DNA of 8,444 bases from the NCBI GenBank assembly GCA_017353825.1, contig JAFMSC010000129.1:1-8444 (forward strand), in the 5' to 3' direction. The notes below the pieces were generated by a model. It was not told where the DNA came from. It was given only the letters and a program-made list of their open reading frames with translations, and made no database searches. The first letter of the stretch is position 1, and every line of letters begins with the position of its first letter. A program made the position numbers and the translations under genes. The DNA is from Hyphomicrobiaceae bacterium (GTDB taxonomy: Bacteria; Pseudomonadota; Alphaproteobacteria; Rhizobiales; Hyphomicrobiaceae). Below are positions 1 to 6,010 of the stretch, in pieces.

Positions 1-84
1 CATGGGATTCATGGGGGGCCCGGCTTGGACCTGCCGATGTCCGTCATGAGTACGAACGGAGGATCGGGCTCGTTTTCAGGCTGC

Positions 85-774
85 CTAATTGGCCGCAACC
101 TTGGGCCTCTCGATCTCGCCCTTGGCAACTTCCCTGCGCAGCCACTTGCGGTGGTGGCGCCACCCGTATCCGCCCGTCACCGAGCCGCGCGTCATGCCGC
201 TCAGCGTGCCCCGCACCCAGATCGCCGCATAGACATGGATGATCCAGATCGCAATGGCAAGCACCGCGGCCACGGCGTGGATCACGGCCGCCAGGCGCTT
301 CACTTCGATGGTCGGATAGATGCCCGTCCAGTCCCGGACATAGCCCAGCCCCTGCTCCCACAGGCCGACGCCGGTGATGAAGAGGGTGCCCACCAGGACG
401 AACTGCGACCAGAACACGAACTTCTGGCCGGGGTTGTATTTGCCGATCTCAGGCAAATACTGATCCTCGGCCGCGAGCACGTGCTTGATGCGTCTCAGCC
501 AAACCAAGTCGGTGAACTCGGGCAGGTTCTGCCAGAAGAACCGGAAGAAGAGCCCCAGGAAGGCGACGGCCAGGATGAGACCCAGCATCGGGTGCAGCCA
601 GCGTACCACCCGGCCGCCGCCGAACAGGGCGCTCAGGGGGAAGAGCGCGGGGACGAACAGCGACAGCCCGCTCAAGAGGAGCAGGACGAAGGTTATGGCC
701 ACGATCCAGTGGTTGATCCTGGCACTGCCTGAGTAGCGGGGAACGCGAATGTGTTGCTTACGTCCGTCGGTCAT
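85..774 (-). CDS. fdnI: Formate dehydrogenase gamma subunit, cytochrome b556
   Basis: This 229-residue integral membrane protein takes electrons from the beta subunit and passes them through two b-type haems to quinone. Four hydrophobic segments are visible at about residues 24-45, 60-80, 118-140 and 162-186. Four histidines sit where FdnI-family haem ligands are expected: His22 (INHW), His61 (WLHP), His166 (VIHA) and His180 (IIHVY); E. coli FdnI uses His18, His57, His155 and His169. Length is close to the family norm of about 210-220. The ATG at 774 overlaps the fdxH stop as ATGA, and an AGGAGG lies 6 bases upstream, so the start is well supported and the two genes are probably translationally coupled. 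It is the last recognisable gene of the fdnG-fdxH-fdnI operon. The fdnI/fdoI distinction cannot be made from sequence alone. The basic C-terminal tail (GGYGWRHHRKWLRRE) is likely cytoplasmic. Confidence 0.95.
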   Translation of the reverse strand: MTDGRKQHIRVPRYSGSARINHWIVAITFVLLLLSGLSLFVPALFPLSALFGGGRVVRWLHPMLGLILAVAFLGLFFRFFWQNLPEFTDLVWLRRIKHVLAAEDQYLPEIGKYNPGQKFVFWSQFVLVGTLFITGVGLWEQGLGYVRDWTGIYPTIEVKRLAAVIHAVAAVLAIAIWIIHVYAAIWVRGTLSGMTRGSVTGGYGWRHHRKWLRREVAKGEIERPKVAAN

Positions 775-1709
775 GTGCCGCCTCCTGCGAGCCGGTCAGC
801 GCTCTCCTCATCCTGTTGGGTAACGCGGTTCGGGCCTTGCAGCAGGTGATGCAGGACGCCGGCTGCTGCGGTGAGCCCGATAATGGCAAGGCCGGCGTAT
901 TTGCCCATGCCCTTCCACAGCTCGACGAGCGGACTGATCCGCGGGTTGTCGGGAAGCCCGGCATAGATGTGCGGCTGATCCAAATGATGCAGTACGTACA
1001 TGACGTGAGTGCCGCCGACGCCGGGCGGGTCGTAGAGGCCTGCGTTCCTGAAACCGCGCGACTTCAAGTCCTTGATGCGCAGGTCAGCCCACTGCTTCAT
1101 CTCCTGCTTGGTGCCGAACACGATCGCTTGCGTCGGACATGCCTTCTGGCACGCCGGGCCCTGGCCCACCGCAATGCGGTCGGAGCACAACGTACACTTG
1201 TAGACCGTGTTGTCCTTCTTTGAGATGCGCGGGATGTTGAACGGGCAGCCCTTGATGCAGTAGCCGCAGCCGATGCAGTTCTCGTGGATGAAGTCCACGA
1301 TGCCGTTTGAGTACTGCACGATCGCTCCAGGCGATGGACAGGCCTTGAGACAGCCCGGATCGGCACAGTGCATGCAGCCGTCCTTACGGATCAACCACTC
1401 CAGGTTCTGCGTGTCGGGGTTCACCCATTCGGTGAAACGCATCACGGTGAGGCTGTCGGCCGTCAGGTCCAGCGGGTTGTCCAATACTCCGTGGTTGTAG
1501 CCGATCTCCTCGCGCAGGTCGTTCCACTCCAGGCAGGCCGCCTGGCACGCCTTGCAACCGATGCATTTGGATACATCGATGAGCTTGGCCACCGGGGTGA
1601 GCTGGCGCGCCGGCGGCTCGACCGTTGAGGCCGACCGCCGCACGAGGTCCTGGGCTCCGTAGGTCGCCGGACCCGGCGTGACGTTGGGATTGGGAAGTGG
1701 GGGAAACAT
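771..1709 (-). CDS. fdxH: Formate dehydrogenase beta subunit, four [4Fe-4S] ferredoxin-like protein
   Basis: This 312-residue electron-transfer subunit links the molybdopterin alpha subunit to the cytochrome b subunit. Sixteen cysteines fall in four groups. C49, C52, C55 and C59 form CIGCKACQAAC. C112, C115, C120 and C124 form CMHCADPGCLKAC. C145, C148, C151 and C155 form CIGCGYCIKGC. C172, C175, C187 and C191 form CTLC...CQKAC. In this family ligands are shared between groups to hold four [4Fe-4S] clusters. A single hydrophobic helix at about residues 268-290 (YAGLAIIGLTAAAGVLHH) is the C-terminal membrane anchor typical of FdnH/FdoH. There is no signal peptide of its own; family members are exported through Tat together with the alpha subunit. 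The ATG at 1709 follows the fdnG stop by 15 bases and has GGGAGG 7 bases upstream. The length matches the family (about 290-310), with a slightly extended proline-rich N-terminus. The stop overlaps the fdnI start by 4 bases. Confidence 0.96.
   Translation of the reverse strand: MFPPLPNPNVTPGPATYGAQDLVRRSASTVEPPARQLTPVAKLIDVSKCIGCKACQAACLEWNDLREEIGYNHGVLDNPLDLTADSLTVMRFTEWVNPDTQNLEWLIRKDGCMHCADPGCLKACPSPGAIVQYSNGIVDFIHENCIGCGYCIKGCPFNIPRISKKDNTVYKCTLCSDRIAVGQGPACQKACPTQAIVFGTKQEMKQWADLRIKDLKSRGFRNAGLYDPPGVGGTHVMYVLHHLDQPHIYAGLPDNPRISPLVELWKGMGKYAGLAIIGLTAAAGVLHHLLQGPNRVTQQDEESADRLAGGGT
781..786 (-). promoter_or_regulatory. Ribosome binding site of fdnI inside the fdxH 3' end
   Basis: On the minus strand, AGGAGG is followed by 6 bases (CGGCAC) and the fdnI ATG. 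It lies within the last codons of fdxH, which makes re-initiation or coupled translation of fdnI likely. Confidence 0.8.
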
Positions 1710-1716
1710 GTGCGCA

Positions 1717-1722
1717 CCTCCC
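1717..1722 (-). promoter_or_regulatory. Ribosome binding site of fdxH
   Basis: GGGAGG on the minus strand sits 7 bases before the fdxH ATG at 1709, in the 15-base gap after the fdnG TAA. This supports the chosen start and continuous transcription of the operon. Confidence 0.75.
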
Positions 1723-1724
1723 TC

Positions 1725-4700
1725 TTATGCCACCGGCCCGCTGATGGGCTCGACATCGACCAGGAACGCCTTGTATTCCGGGGTTTCGACGTTGGCGTCA
1801 CCCACGTAGGGGGTGAGCGAGTTCGGCCCGAAGCCCCTCCTCGCCGCGCCGGTGAAGCCCCAGTGCAGCGGCACGCCGACGATGTGCACCGTCTTGCCGT
1901 CGCAGGTGAGCGGCCGGATGCGCTTGGTGACCATGGCTTTCGCCTCGATCGAGCCGCGCTTGGACCATACCCGCACCCAGCCTCCGGACTTGATGCCTTT
2001 CTCTTTGGCCAGCTCCTCGCCGATCTCGATGAAGAACTCGGGCTGCAGCGCGGCATTGACCTTTACGTGCTTGGTCCAGAAGTGGAAGTGCTCGGTGAGC
2101 CGATAGGAGGTCGCCGCGTAGGGGAACTCCTTGGCATCACCGAACTGCTCCAGGTCGCCGCGGAACACGCGCGCCGCCGGATTGCCCCGCACCTTGGGTG
2201 CTAGCACGTTGACGGCCGGTGATTCGAACGGCTCGTAGTGCGCCGGGAACGGCCCTTCGCGCATCATGCGGCGAACAAACAGCCGCCCCACACCCTCCGG
2301 GTTCATGATGAAGGGCATCACCACATCCGGCTTGGCGTTGGGCGCGATGTCGGGCACGTCGTAGCCCGTCCACGTGCTGCCGTCCCACTCCATGAGCTTG
2401 CGGCTCGGGTCCCATGGCTTGCCCTCAAGGTCCGCCGACGCCCGGTTATACAGGATGCGGCGGTTCGCGGGCCACGACCAGGCCCAGTTCGGGTAGGCGC
2501 CCGTGGAATCCGGGTCGTTGGTGCTGCGGCGGGCCATGTTGTTGCCGGCCTCGTTGAAGGCGCCGGAGTAGATCCAGCACGCGCAAGCGGTCTTGCCGTC
2601 CTCGCGCAGGGCCGCGAAGCTCACCACCTGCTTGCCCTTGGAAAGGATCACCTTGCTCGGGTCGGCCGGGTCGGTGATGTCAGCGGTGGCATAGCCGTTG
2701 AACTCCTTGGCAAGTTCCTCCGGGCTTGGGCTGCCGGGGTCCTTGTAGCGCCAGTCGAGATTGAGGATCGGTTCGGGAACCTTGCCGCCCTCCTTCTGAT
2801 AGAGCTCCTTGAGCCGCTGGTAGAGCTGGCCCATGATCCAGTTGTCTGACTTGGCCTCGCCTGGCGGGGTGCCACCGGCCCAATGCCACTGCAGCCACCG
2901 CCCTGAGTTGGTGAGAGAGCCTTCATCCTCGGCGAAGCAGGTGGTGGGCAGCTCGACGACCTCGGTCTGGATGGTGGCCGGGTCCACGTCGTTGTGGGCC
3001 CCATGGTTCTCCCAGAACCGCGCCGTCTCCGTCTGCAGCGGATCCATGACGATGAGGAACTTGAGCTTGGAGAGCGCCGCCGTGATCTTGCGCCGGTTGG
3101 GGAACGCCAACAGCGGATTGAAGCCCTGGCAGAAGTAGCCGTTGATCTTGCCCTGGTGCATCAGCTCGAAGGCGCGCAGGACATCGTACTGAGGCACGTC
3201 GAGCTTGGGCAGCCAGTCGTAGGCGAAGTTGTTGTTGGCCGTCGCGGCGTCGCCCCACATCGACTTCAAGAAGCTCACGAAGAACTTCTTGTAGTTCTGC
3301 CAGTAGCTCGTCTGGTTCGGCAGCAACGGCTTGAAGCCGCGCGTCGACATGTAGTCATCGAAGCTCGTCTCACGCTCGGTGGGCAACGTGAGGTAGCCCG
3401 GGATAAGGTTCGACATCAGCCCGAGGTCGGTCAGCCCCTGGATGTTGGAGTGACCGCGAAGGGCATTCATGCCGCCGCCGCGCACGCCGATGTTGCCCAG
3501 GATGAGCTGCAGCATGGCCATGGCGCGGATGTTCTGCGAGCCCTTGGAGTGCTGGGTCCAGCCGAGCGCGTACATGGACGTCATGTATTTGTCGCGCGCG
3601 GAGGTCTCGGCGATCATGCCGCAGATCCGCAGAAACGTGTCCTTGGGCGTGCCGCAGATGCGCTCCACCAATTCGGGCGTATAGACCGAGACGTGCGCTT
3701 TGAGGAGATTCCACACGCAGCGCGGGTTCTTTAGCGCATCGTCTCTCACCACGTGGCCGTCGGCGTCGAGCTCGTATTCCCAGGAGTCTCGCTGGTAGTC
3801 CCGACGGATCTCGTCGTAGCCGGTGAACAGCCCGTCCTGGAAGCCGAAGCCCTCCTTCACGATGAAGGTCGCGTTGGTGAAGTTCTTCACGTACTCCCAC
3901 TGCACCTTGTCGTTCTCGATAGCGTAGTTTTGGACGCCGAGGAGGAAAGCGATGTCGGTGCCTTGGCGGATCGGTGCGTACACGTCGGCCACCGAAGCGG
4001 AGCGGGTGAAGCGCGGATCGATGACGATCAGCTTCGCGCCGCGGTTGTGCTTGGCCTCCGTGACCCATTTGAAGCCGCACGGGTGGGCCTCGGCGGCGTT
4101 GCCGCCCATGATGACGACGAGGTCCGTGTTCTTGATGTCGGTCCAGGAGTTGGTCATCGCACCGCGGCCGAACGTCGGAGCCAGACTGGCTACCGTCGGG
4201 CCGTGTCAGACACGCGCTTGGTTGTCGAACACCAGCATGCCGGTCGCGCGCACCACCTTGTAGGTGCACCAGGCCGTCTCGTTGGTGGTCGCCGAGGCCG
4301 CCAGGAACCCCGTGCTGATCCAACGGTTGACGGTGGTGCCGTCACCGTTGACCGCCATGAAGTTGGCGTCGCGGTCGTCCTTCATCAGGCGGGCAATGCG
4401 GTCGAGCGCCTCCTGCCAGGAGATGCGTTCGAACGTGTTGGAGCCGGGCCTGCGGATCTGCGGATACCGGGTGCGCGTCTGCGATTTGACGAAATCGAGC
4501 AGCGCGGCTCCCTTGGGACACAGGGTGCCTCGGTTGGTGGGGTGATCGGCGTCGCCCTCGATGTGGTAAATGTCGGCGCGCTCGCCCTTTTTGAGGTCTC
4601 CGCGGCTATACATGATGATGCCGCACGCGACCGAGCAATAGGTGCAGGTGTTGCGGGTTTCGGTGGCCGATGCGAGCTTGAACGGCCTGGCATGCGCGGC

Positions 4701-4805
4701 AACTTCTGCTTCCGCCTCGCCAAAGCCCATGGCGGCAATCGCCGACCCCGCCACGCCAGCCCCAGCCAGCTCCATGAAATGCCGGCGGGAGACTTCGATG
4801 TTCAT
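1725..4805 (-). CDS. fdnG: Formate dehydrogenase-N/O alpha subunit, selenocysteine and molybdopterin containing
   Basis: This catalytic subunit oxidises formate to CO2 on the periplasmic side using a Mo or W bis-pterin cofactor. It is read as one 1026-residue protein with UGA (4206-4208) decoded as selenocysteine at residue 200; E. coli FdnG has Sec196 and 1015 residues. The context QARV-Sec-HGPTVASLAPTFGRGAMTN matches the family active site nearly exactly, and the frame runs on without interruption. The N-terminus has a Tat signal (SRRHFME at residues 6-12, then a hydrophobic AGAGVAGSAIAAMGF). The [4Fe-4S] ligands are C54, C57, C61 (CTYCSVAC) and C96 (LCPKG). The last ~140 residues (YRLTEHFHFWTKH onward) form the molydopterin dinucleotide-binding domain. 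I chose the ATG at 4805 because AGGAGG ends 10 bases before it. A GTG at 4814 would directly abut the Shine-Dalgarno sequence. First gene of the operon; divergent from def. Confidence 0.96.
4176..4208 (-). promoter_or_regulatory. Selenocysteine UGA codon with bacterial SECIS hairpin
   Basis: The UGA at 4208-4206 is followed 10 bases later by a hairpin. CGG (4195-4193) pairs with CCG (4178-4176), U4192 is bulged, and AGCC (4191-4188) pairs with GGCU (4182-4179). The loop is AGUCU (4187-4183). The bulged U and the apical G-U pair in the loop are the features that SelB recognises in the E. coli fdhF and fdnG elements. The hairpin lies inside the coding sequence, as is usual for bacterial SECIS elements. 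Folding was done by eye. Confidence 0.88.
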
Positions 4806-4815
4806 GTGGTGCACT

Positions 4816-4821
4816 CCTCCT
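4816..4821 (-). promoter_or_regulatory. Ribosome binding site of fdnG
   Basis: A strong AGGAGG (within GAGGAGGAG) lies 10 bases before the ATG at 4805. It decides the start, because the in-frame GTG at 4814 would leave only one base of spacing. Confidence 0.75.
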
Positions 4822-4875
4822 CGGCGCTGCCGCCGGATGAGAATTGTGCTATACGAGCCAAGATCTTAGTGCGTT

Positions 4876-4904
4876 ATCTTAGGACGTTGCCCACATCTGG
4901 TCAA
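4876..4904 (-). promoter_or_regulatory. Candidate sigma70-type promoter of the fdn operon
   Basis: On the minus strand TTGACC (4904-4899) and TAAGAT (4881-4876) are separated by exactly 17 bases. The hexamers match the consensus at 5/6 and 4/6. The predicted transcript start is near 4869, giving a leader of about 65 bases. The heptamer CTAAGAT occurs again 13 bases downstream (4869-4863), so this motif pair could instead be a regulator site. Assigned by eye. Confidence 0.45.
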
Positions 4905-4906
4905 TT

Positions 4907-4917
4907 TTGCGACGCAA
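4907..4917. promoter_or_regulatory. 11-bp palindrome upstream of the fdn promoter
   Basis: TTGCG-A-CGCAA is a perfect 5-1-5 inverted repeat in an AT-richer patch, two bases upstream of the candidate -35 of the fdn operon. That is a plausible position for an activator or repressor. No regulator family is assigned. Confidence 0.35.
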
Positions 4918-4975
4918 TATAGACACATTCGTCGATTTGCCGTCTTGACCGCTACATGCAGCTTGCTGAGTTATC

Positions 4976-5078
4976 GATCCCGGTCACCCGATCCCAGTCC
5001 CTGATCACCAGTCCCTGATCACCAGTCCCCGATCCCAGTCCCTGATCACCAGTCCCTGATCCCAGTCCCCGATCCCAG
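4976..5078. repeat. Tandem array A: about 7.5 copies of a 13/14-bp unit with GATC
   Basis: Units start with GATC at 4976, 4990, 5003, 5017, 5031, 5044, 5058 and 5071 (the last is partial). Two forms occur, GATCACCAGTCCCT (14 bp) and GATCCCAGTCCCY (13 bp), partly alternating. The first unit (4976-4989) is the most diverged. The array begins about 170 bases upstream of the fdnG start. The six to seven base core CC(C)AGTC recurs inverted in array B. There are no unique spacers between units, so this is not a CRISPR. Function unknown. Confidence 0.9.
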
Positions 5079-5207
5079 CGCTGGCCTTCGGCCCGAACGT
5101 CGGAGGCCTTTCCCGTCCTGTGTGGGTACCTGGAGGGCCGACCGGTGCGGCCGGCCTCGTCAGCGGGGGCTGGGCCGGGAGTAGAGTGGGTCCCAATGCT
5201 GGCGCGC

Positions 5208-5284
5208 ACGACTGGGCCACGACTGGGCCTTGACTGGGCCTTGACTGGGCCGTGACTGACCCATGACTGACCCATGACTGGGGG
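5208..5284. repeat. Tandem array B: seven copies of an 11-bp unit
   Basis: Units of exactly 11 bp start at 5208, 5219, 5230, 5241, 5252, 5263 and 5274. The first four read NNGACTGGGCC, the next two read RTGACTGACCC, and the last is ATGACTGGGGG. The shared GACTGG(G) core is the reverse complement of the core in array A. The array ends about 115 bases before the def start. Between arrays A and B (5079-5207) the sequence is GC-rich and contains a small inverted repeat (GGCCG at 5136-5140 with CGGCC at 5148-5152). I see no gene there. Confidence 0.9.
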
Positions 5285-5364
5285 GCCACCTGCGCGCGAT
5301 CGTCTGGTGCTTGGAGGGGCTTTCCGCGGCCGCCTTGCCGCGCTCCAGGCCGCCCTGCGGGCAA

Positions 5365-5393
5365 TTGACCGCCCCTGAGTGTCATCTTATTTG
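5365..5393 (+). promoter_or_regulatory. Candidate def promoter
   Basis: TTGACC (5365-5370) is followed after 17 bases by TATTTG (5388-5393). The -35 is identical to that proposed for the divergent fdn operon. The -10 is weak (3/6). The predicted transcript start falls at about 5400, on the def ATG itself, and no Shine-Dalgarno sequence is seen before that ATG. Tentative. Confidence 0.3.
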
Positions 5394-5399
5394 AGCGCC

Positions 5400-5933
5400 A
5401 TGGCTTTACTTCCCATCATCACCTTGCCCAACCCCTTGTTGCGCAAGATGAGCGTCCGCGTGGAGCGCGTGGATGACGCCCTACGCCGCCTGGCCGACGA
5501 CATGCTGGAAACCATGTACGAGGCGCCCGGCGTGGGCCTTGCCGCGGTGCAGGTGGGCATCCCGCGCCGGCTGATCGTGATCGATGCCTCGGGCAAGGAC
5601 GAGGAGCGGCGGCCCCTGGTGCTGATCAACCCCGAGATCCTGGAGCTTGGGCCGGACATGCGCCTGCATGAGGAGGGCTGCCTGTCGATCCCCGACGTGC
5701 GCGTGGAGATCGAGCGGCCGGGGTCGCTGCGCGTGCGGTATCTGGACCGGGAGGGCAAGCTCAAGGAGCTGCGGGCCGAGGGGCTGCTCGCCACCGCCAT
5801 CCAGCATGAGATCGACCACCTTAATGGGCGCTTGATCATCGATTTCCTGTCACGGCTCAAGCGCGACATCATCGTGCGCAAGTTCAAGAAGCAGGCGCGG
5901 ACAGGGTCCGACCCGCAGGGTCTCACCGCTTGA
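5400..5933 (+). CDS. def: Peptide deformylase
   Basis: This 177-residue cytoplasmic metalloenzyme removes the formyl group from the N-terminal methionine of nascent proteins and releases formate. All three family motifs are present. Motif 1 is GVGLAAVQ at residues 44-51. Motif 2 is EGCLS at 92-96, with metal ligand Cys94. Motif 3 is HEIDH at 136-140, with metal ligands His136 and His140 and catalytic Glu137. The family uses Fe2+ or Zn2+ held by Cys-His-His. The length is typical (about 170). I start it at the ATG giving MALLPIITLPNP, the usual N-terminus; a GTG at 5379 would add seven residues without better support. No clear Shine-Dalgarno precedes either start. fmt follows 76 bases downstream, the common def-fmt pairing. 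The gene is divergent from the formate dehydrogenase operon. Confidence 0.97.
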   Translation: MALLPIITLPNPLLRKMSVRVERVDDALRRLADDMLETMYEAPGVGLAAVQVGIPRRLIVIDASGKDEERRPLVLINPEILELGPDMRLHEEGCLSIPDVRVEIERPGSLRVRYLDREGKLKELRAEGLLATAIQHEIDHLNGRLIIDFLSRLKRDIIVRKFKKQARTGSDPQGLTA

Positions 5934-6010
5934 GCCGCGAGGGGGCCGACCCCTCGTGTCGTAACGGTGCTCGCAATCGCCGGTTGGGAGGGAGGGGTCT
6001 CACCCCTTGA
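5918..6010 (+). repeat. Direct repeat pair spanning the def stop and the fmt start
   Basis: GGGTCTCACCGCTTGA at 5918-5933, ending in the def stop, recurs at 5995-6010 as GGGTCTCACCCCTTGA. This is 15 of 16 identical at an offset of 77 bases. The second copy runs into the fmt ATG as TGATG. The spacer also holds a hairpin just after def (GAGGGG at 5939-5944 with CCCCTC at 5950-5955). It lacks a T-tract, so it is not called a terminator. Confidence 0.7.
5993..6007 (+). promoter_or_regulatory. Hairpin between the fmt ribosome binding site and its start codon
   Basis: AGGGGT (5993-5998), loop CTC, ACCCCT (6002-6007) form a perfect 6-bp stem with a 3-base loop that ends two bases before the ATG at 6010. 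The purine-rich GGGAGGG (5986-5992) lies immediately upstream. In linear form it is 17 bases from the ATG, too far for a normal Shine-Dalgarno. Folding of the stem would bring the two close together. The hairpin is seen directly; its role is inference. Confidence 0.5.

Noticed and set aside
9..47. Short gene on the minus strand starting at the ATG at 47
   Set aside because: It reaches a stop after 12 codons.
1725..4157. A separate gene starting at the ATG at 4157, with 4206-4805 as a broken upstream fragment (pseudogene by nonsense mutation)
   Set aside because: The UGA is at the known selenocysteine position, the same frame continues on both sides with family-matching residues, and a SECIS-like hairpin follows.
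4806..4814. GTG start for fdnG at 4814 (adds MHH)
   Set aside because: It directly abuts the Shine-Dalgarno sequence; the ATG at 4805 has workable spacing.
3753..4922. Long plus-strand frame of 389 residues, and similar ones at 25-732, 2238-2849 and 2994-3734
   Set aside because: All lie antisense to strongly identified fdn genes; long opposite-strand frames are common in GC-rich coding DNA.
4976..5284. CRISPR array
   Set aside because: Units are 11-14 bp, contiguous, with no spacers and no cas genes in view.
4952..5385. Minus-strand reading frames of 107 and 126 residues rich in GDQGL and SHGPV-like repeats
   Set aside because: They are translations of the two tandem arrays and of GC-rich flanks, have no ribosome binding site and no recognisable protein.
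5939..5955. Rho-independent terminator after def
   Set aside because: The stem GAGGGG/CCCCTC is good but no T-tract follows, and fmt is expected to be co-transcribed.
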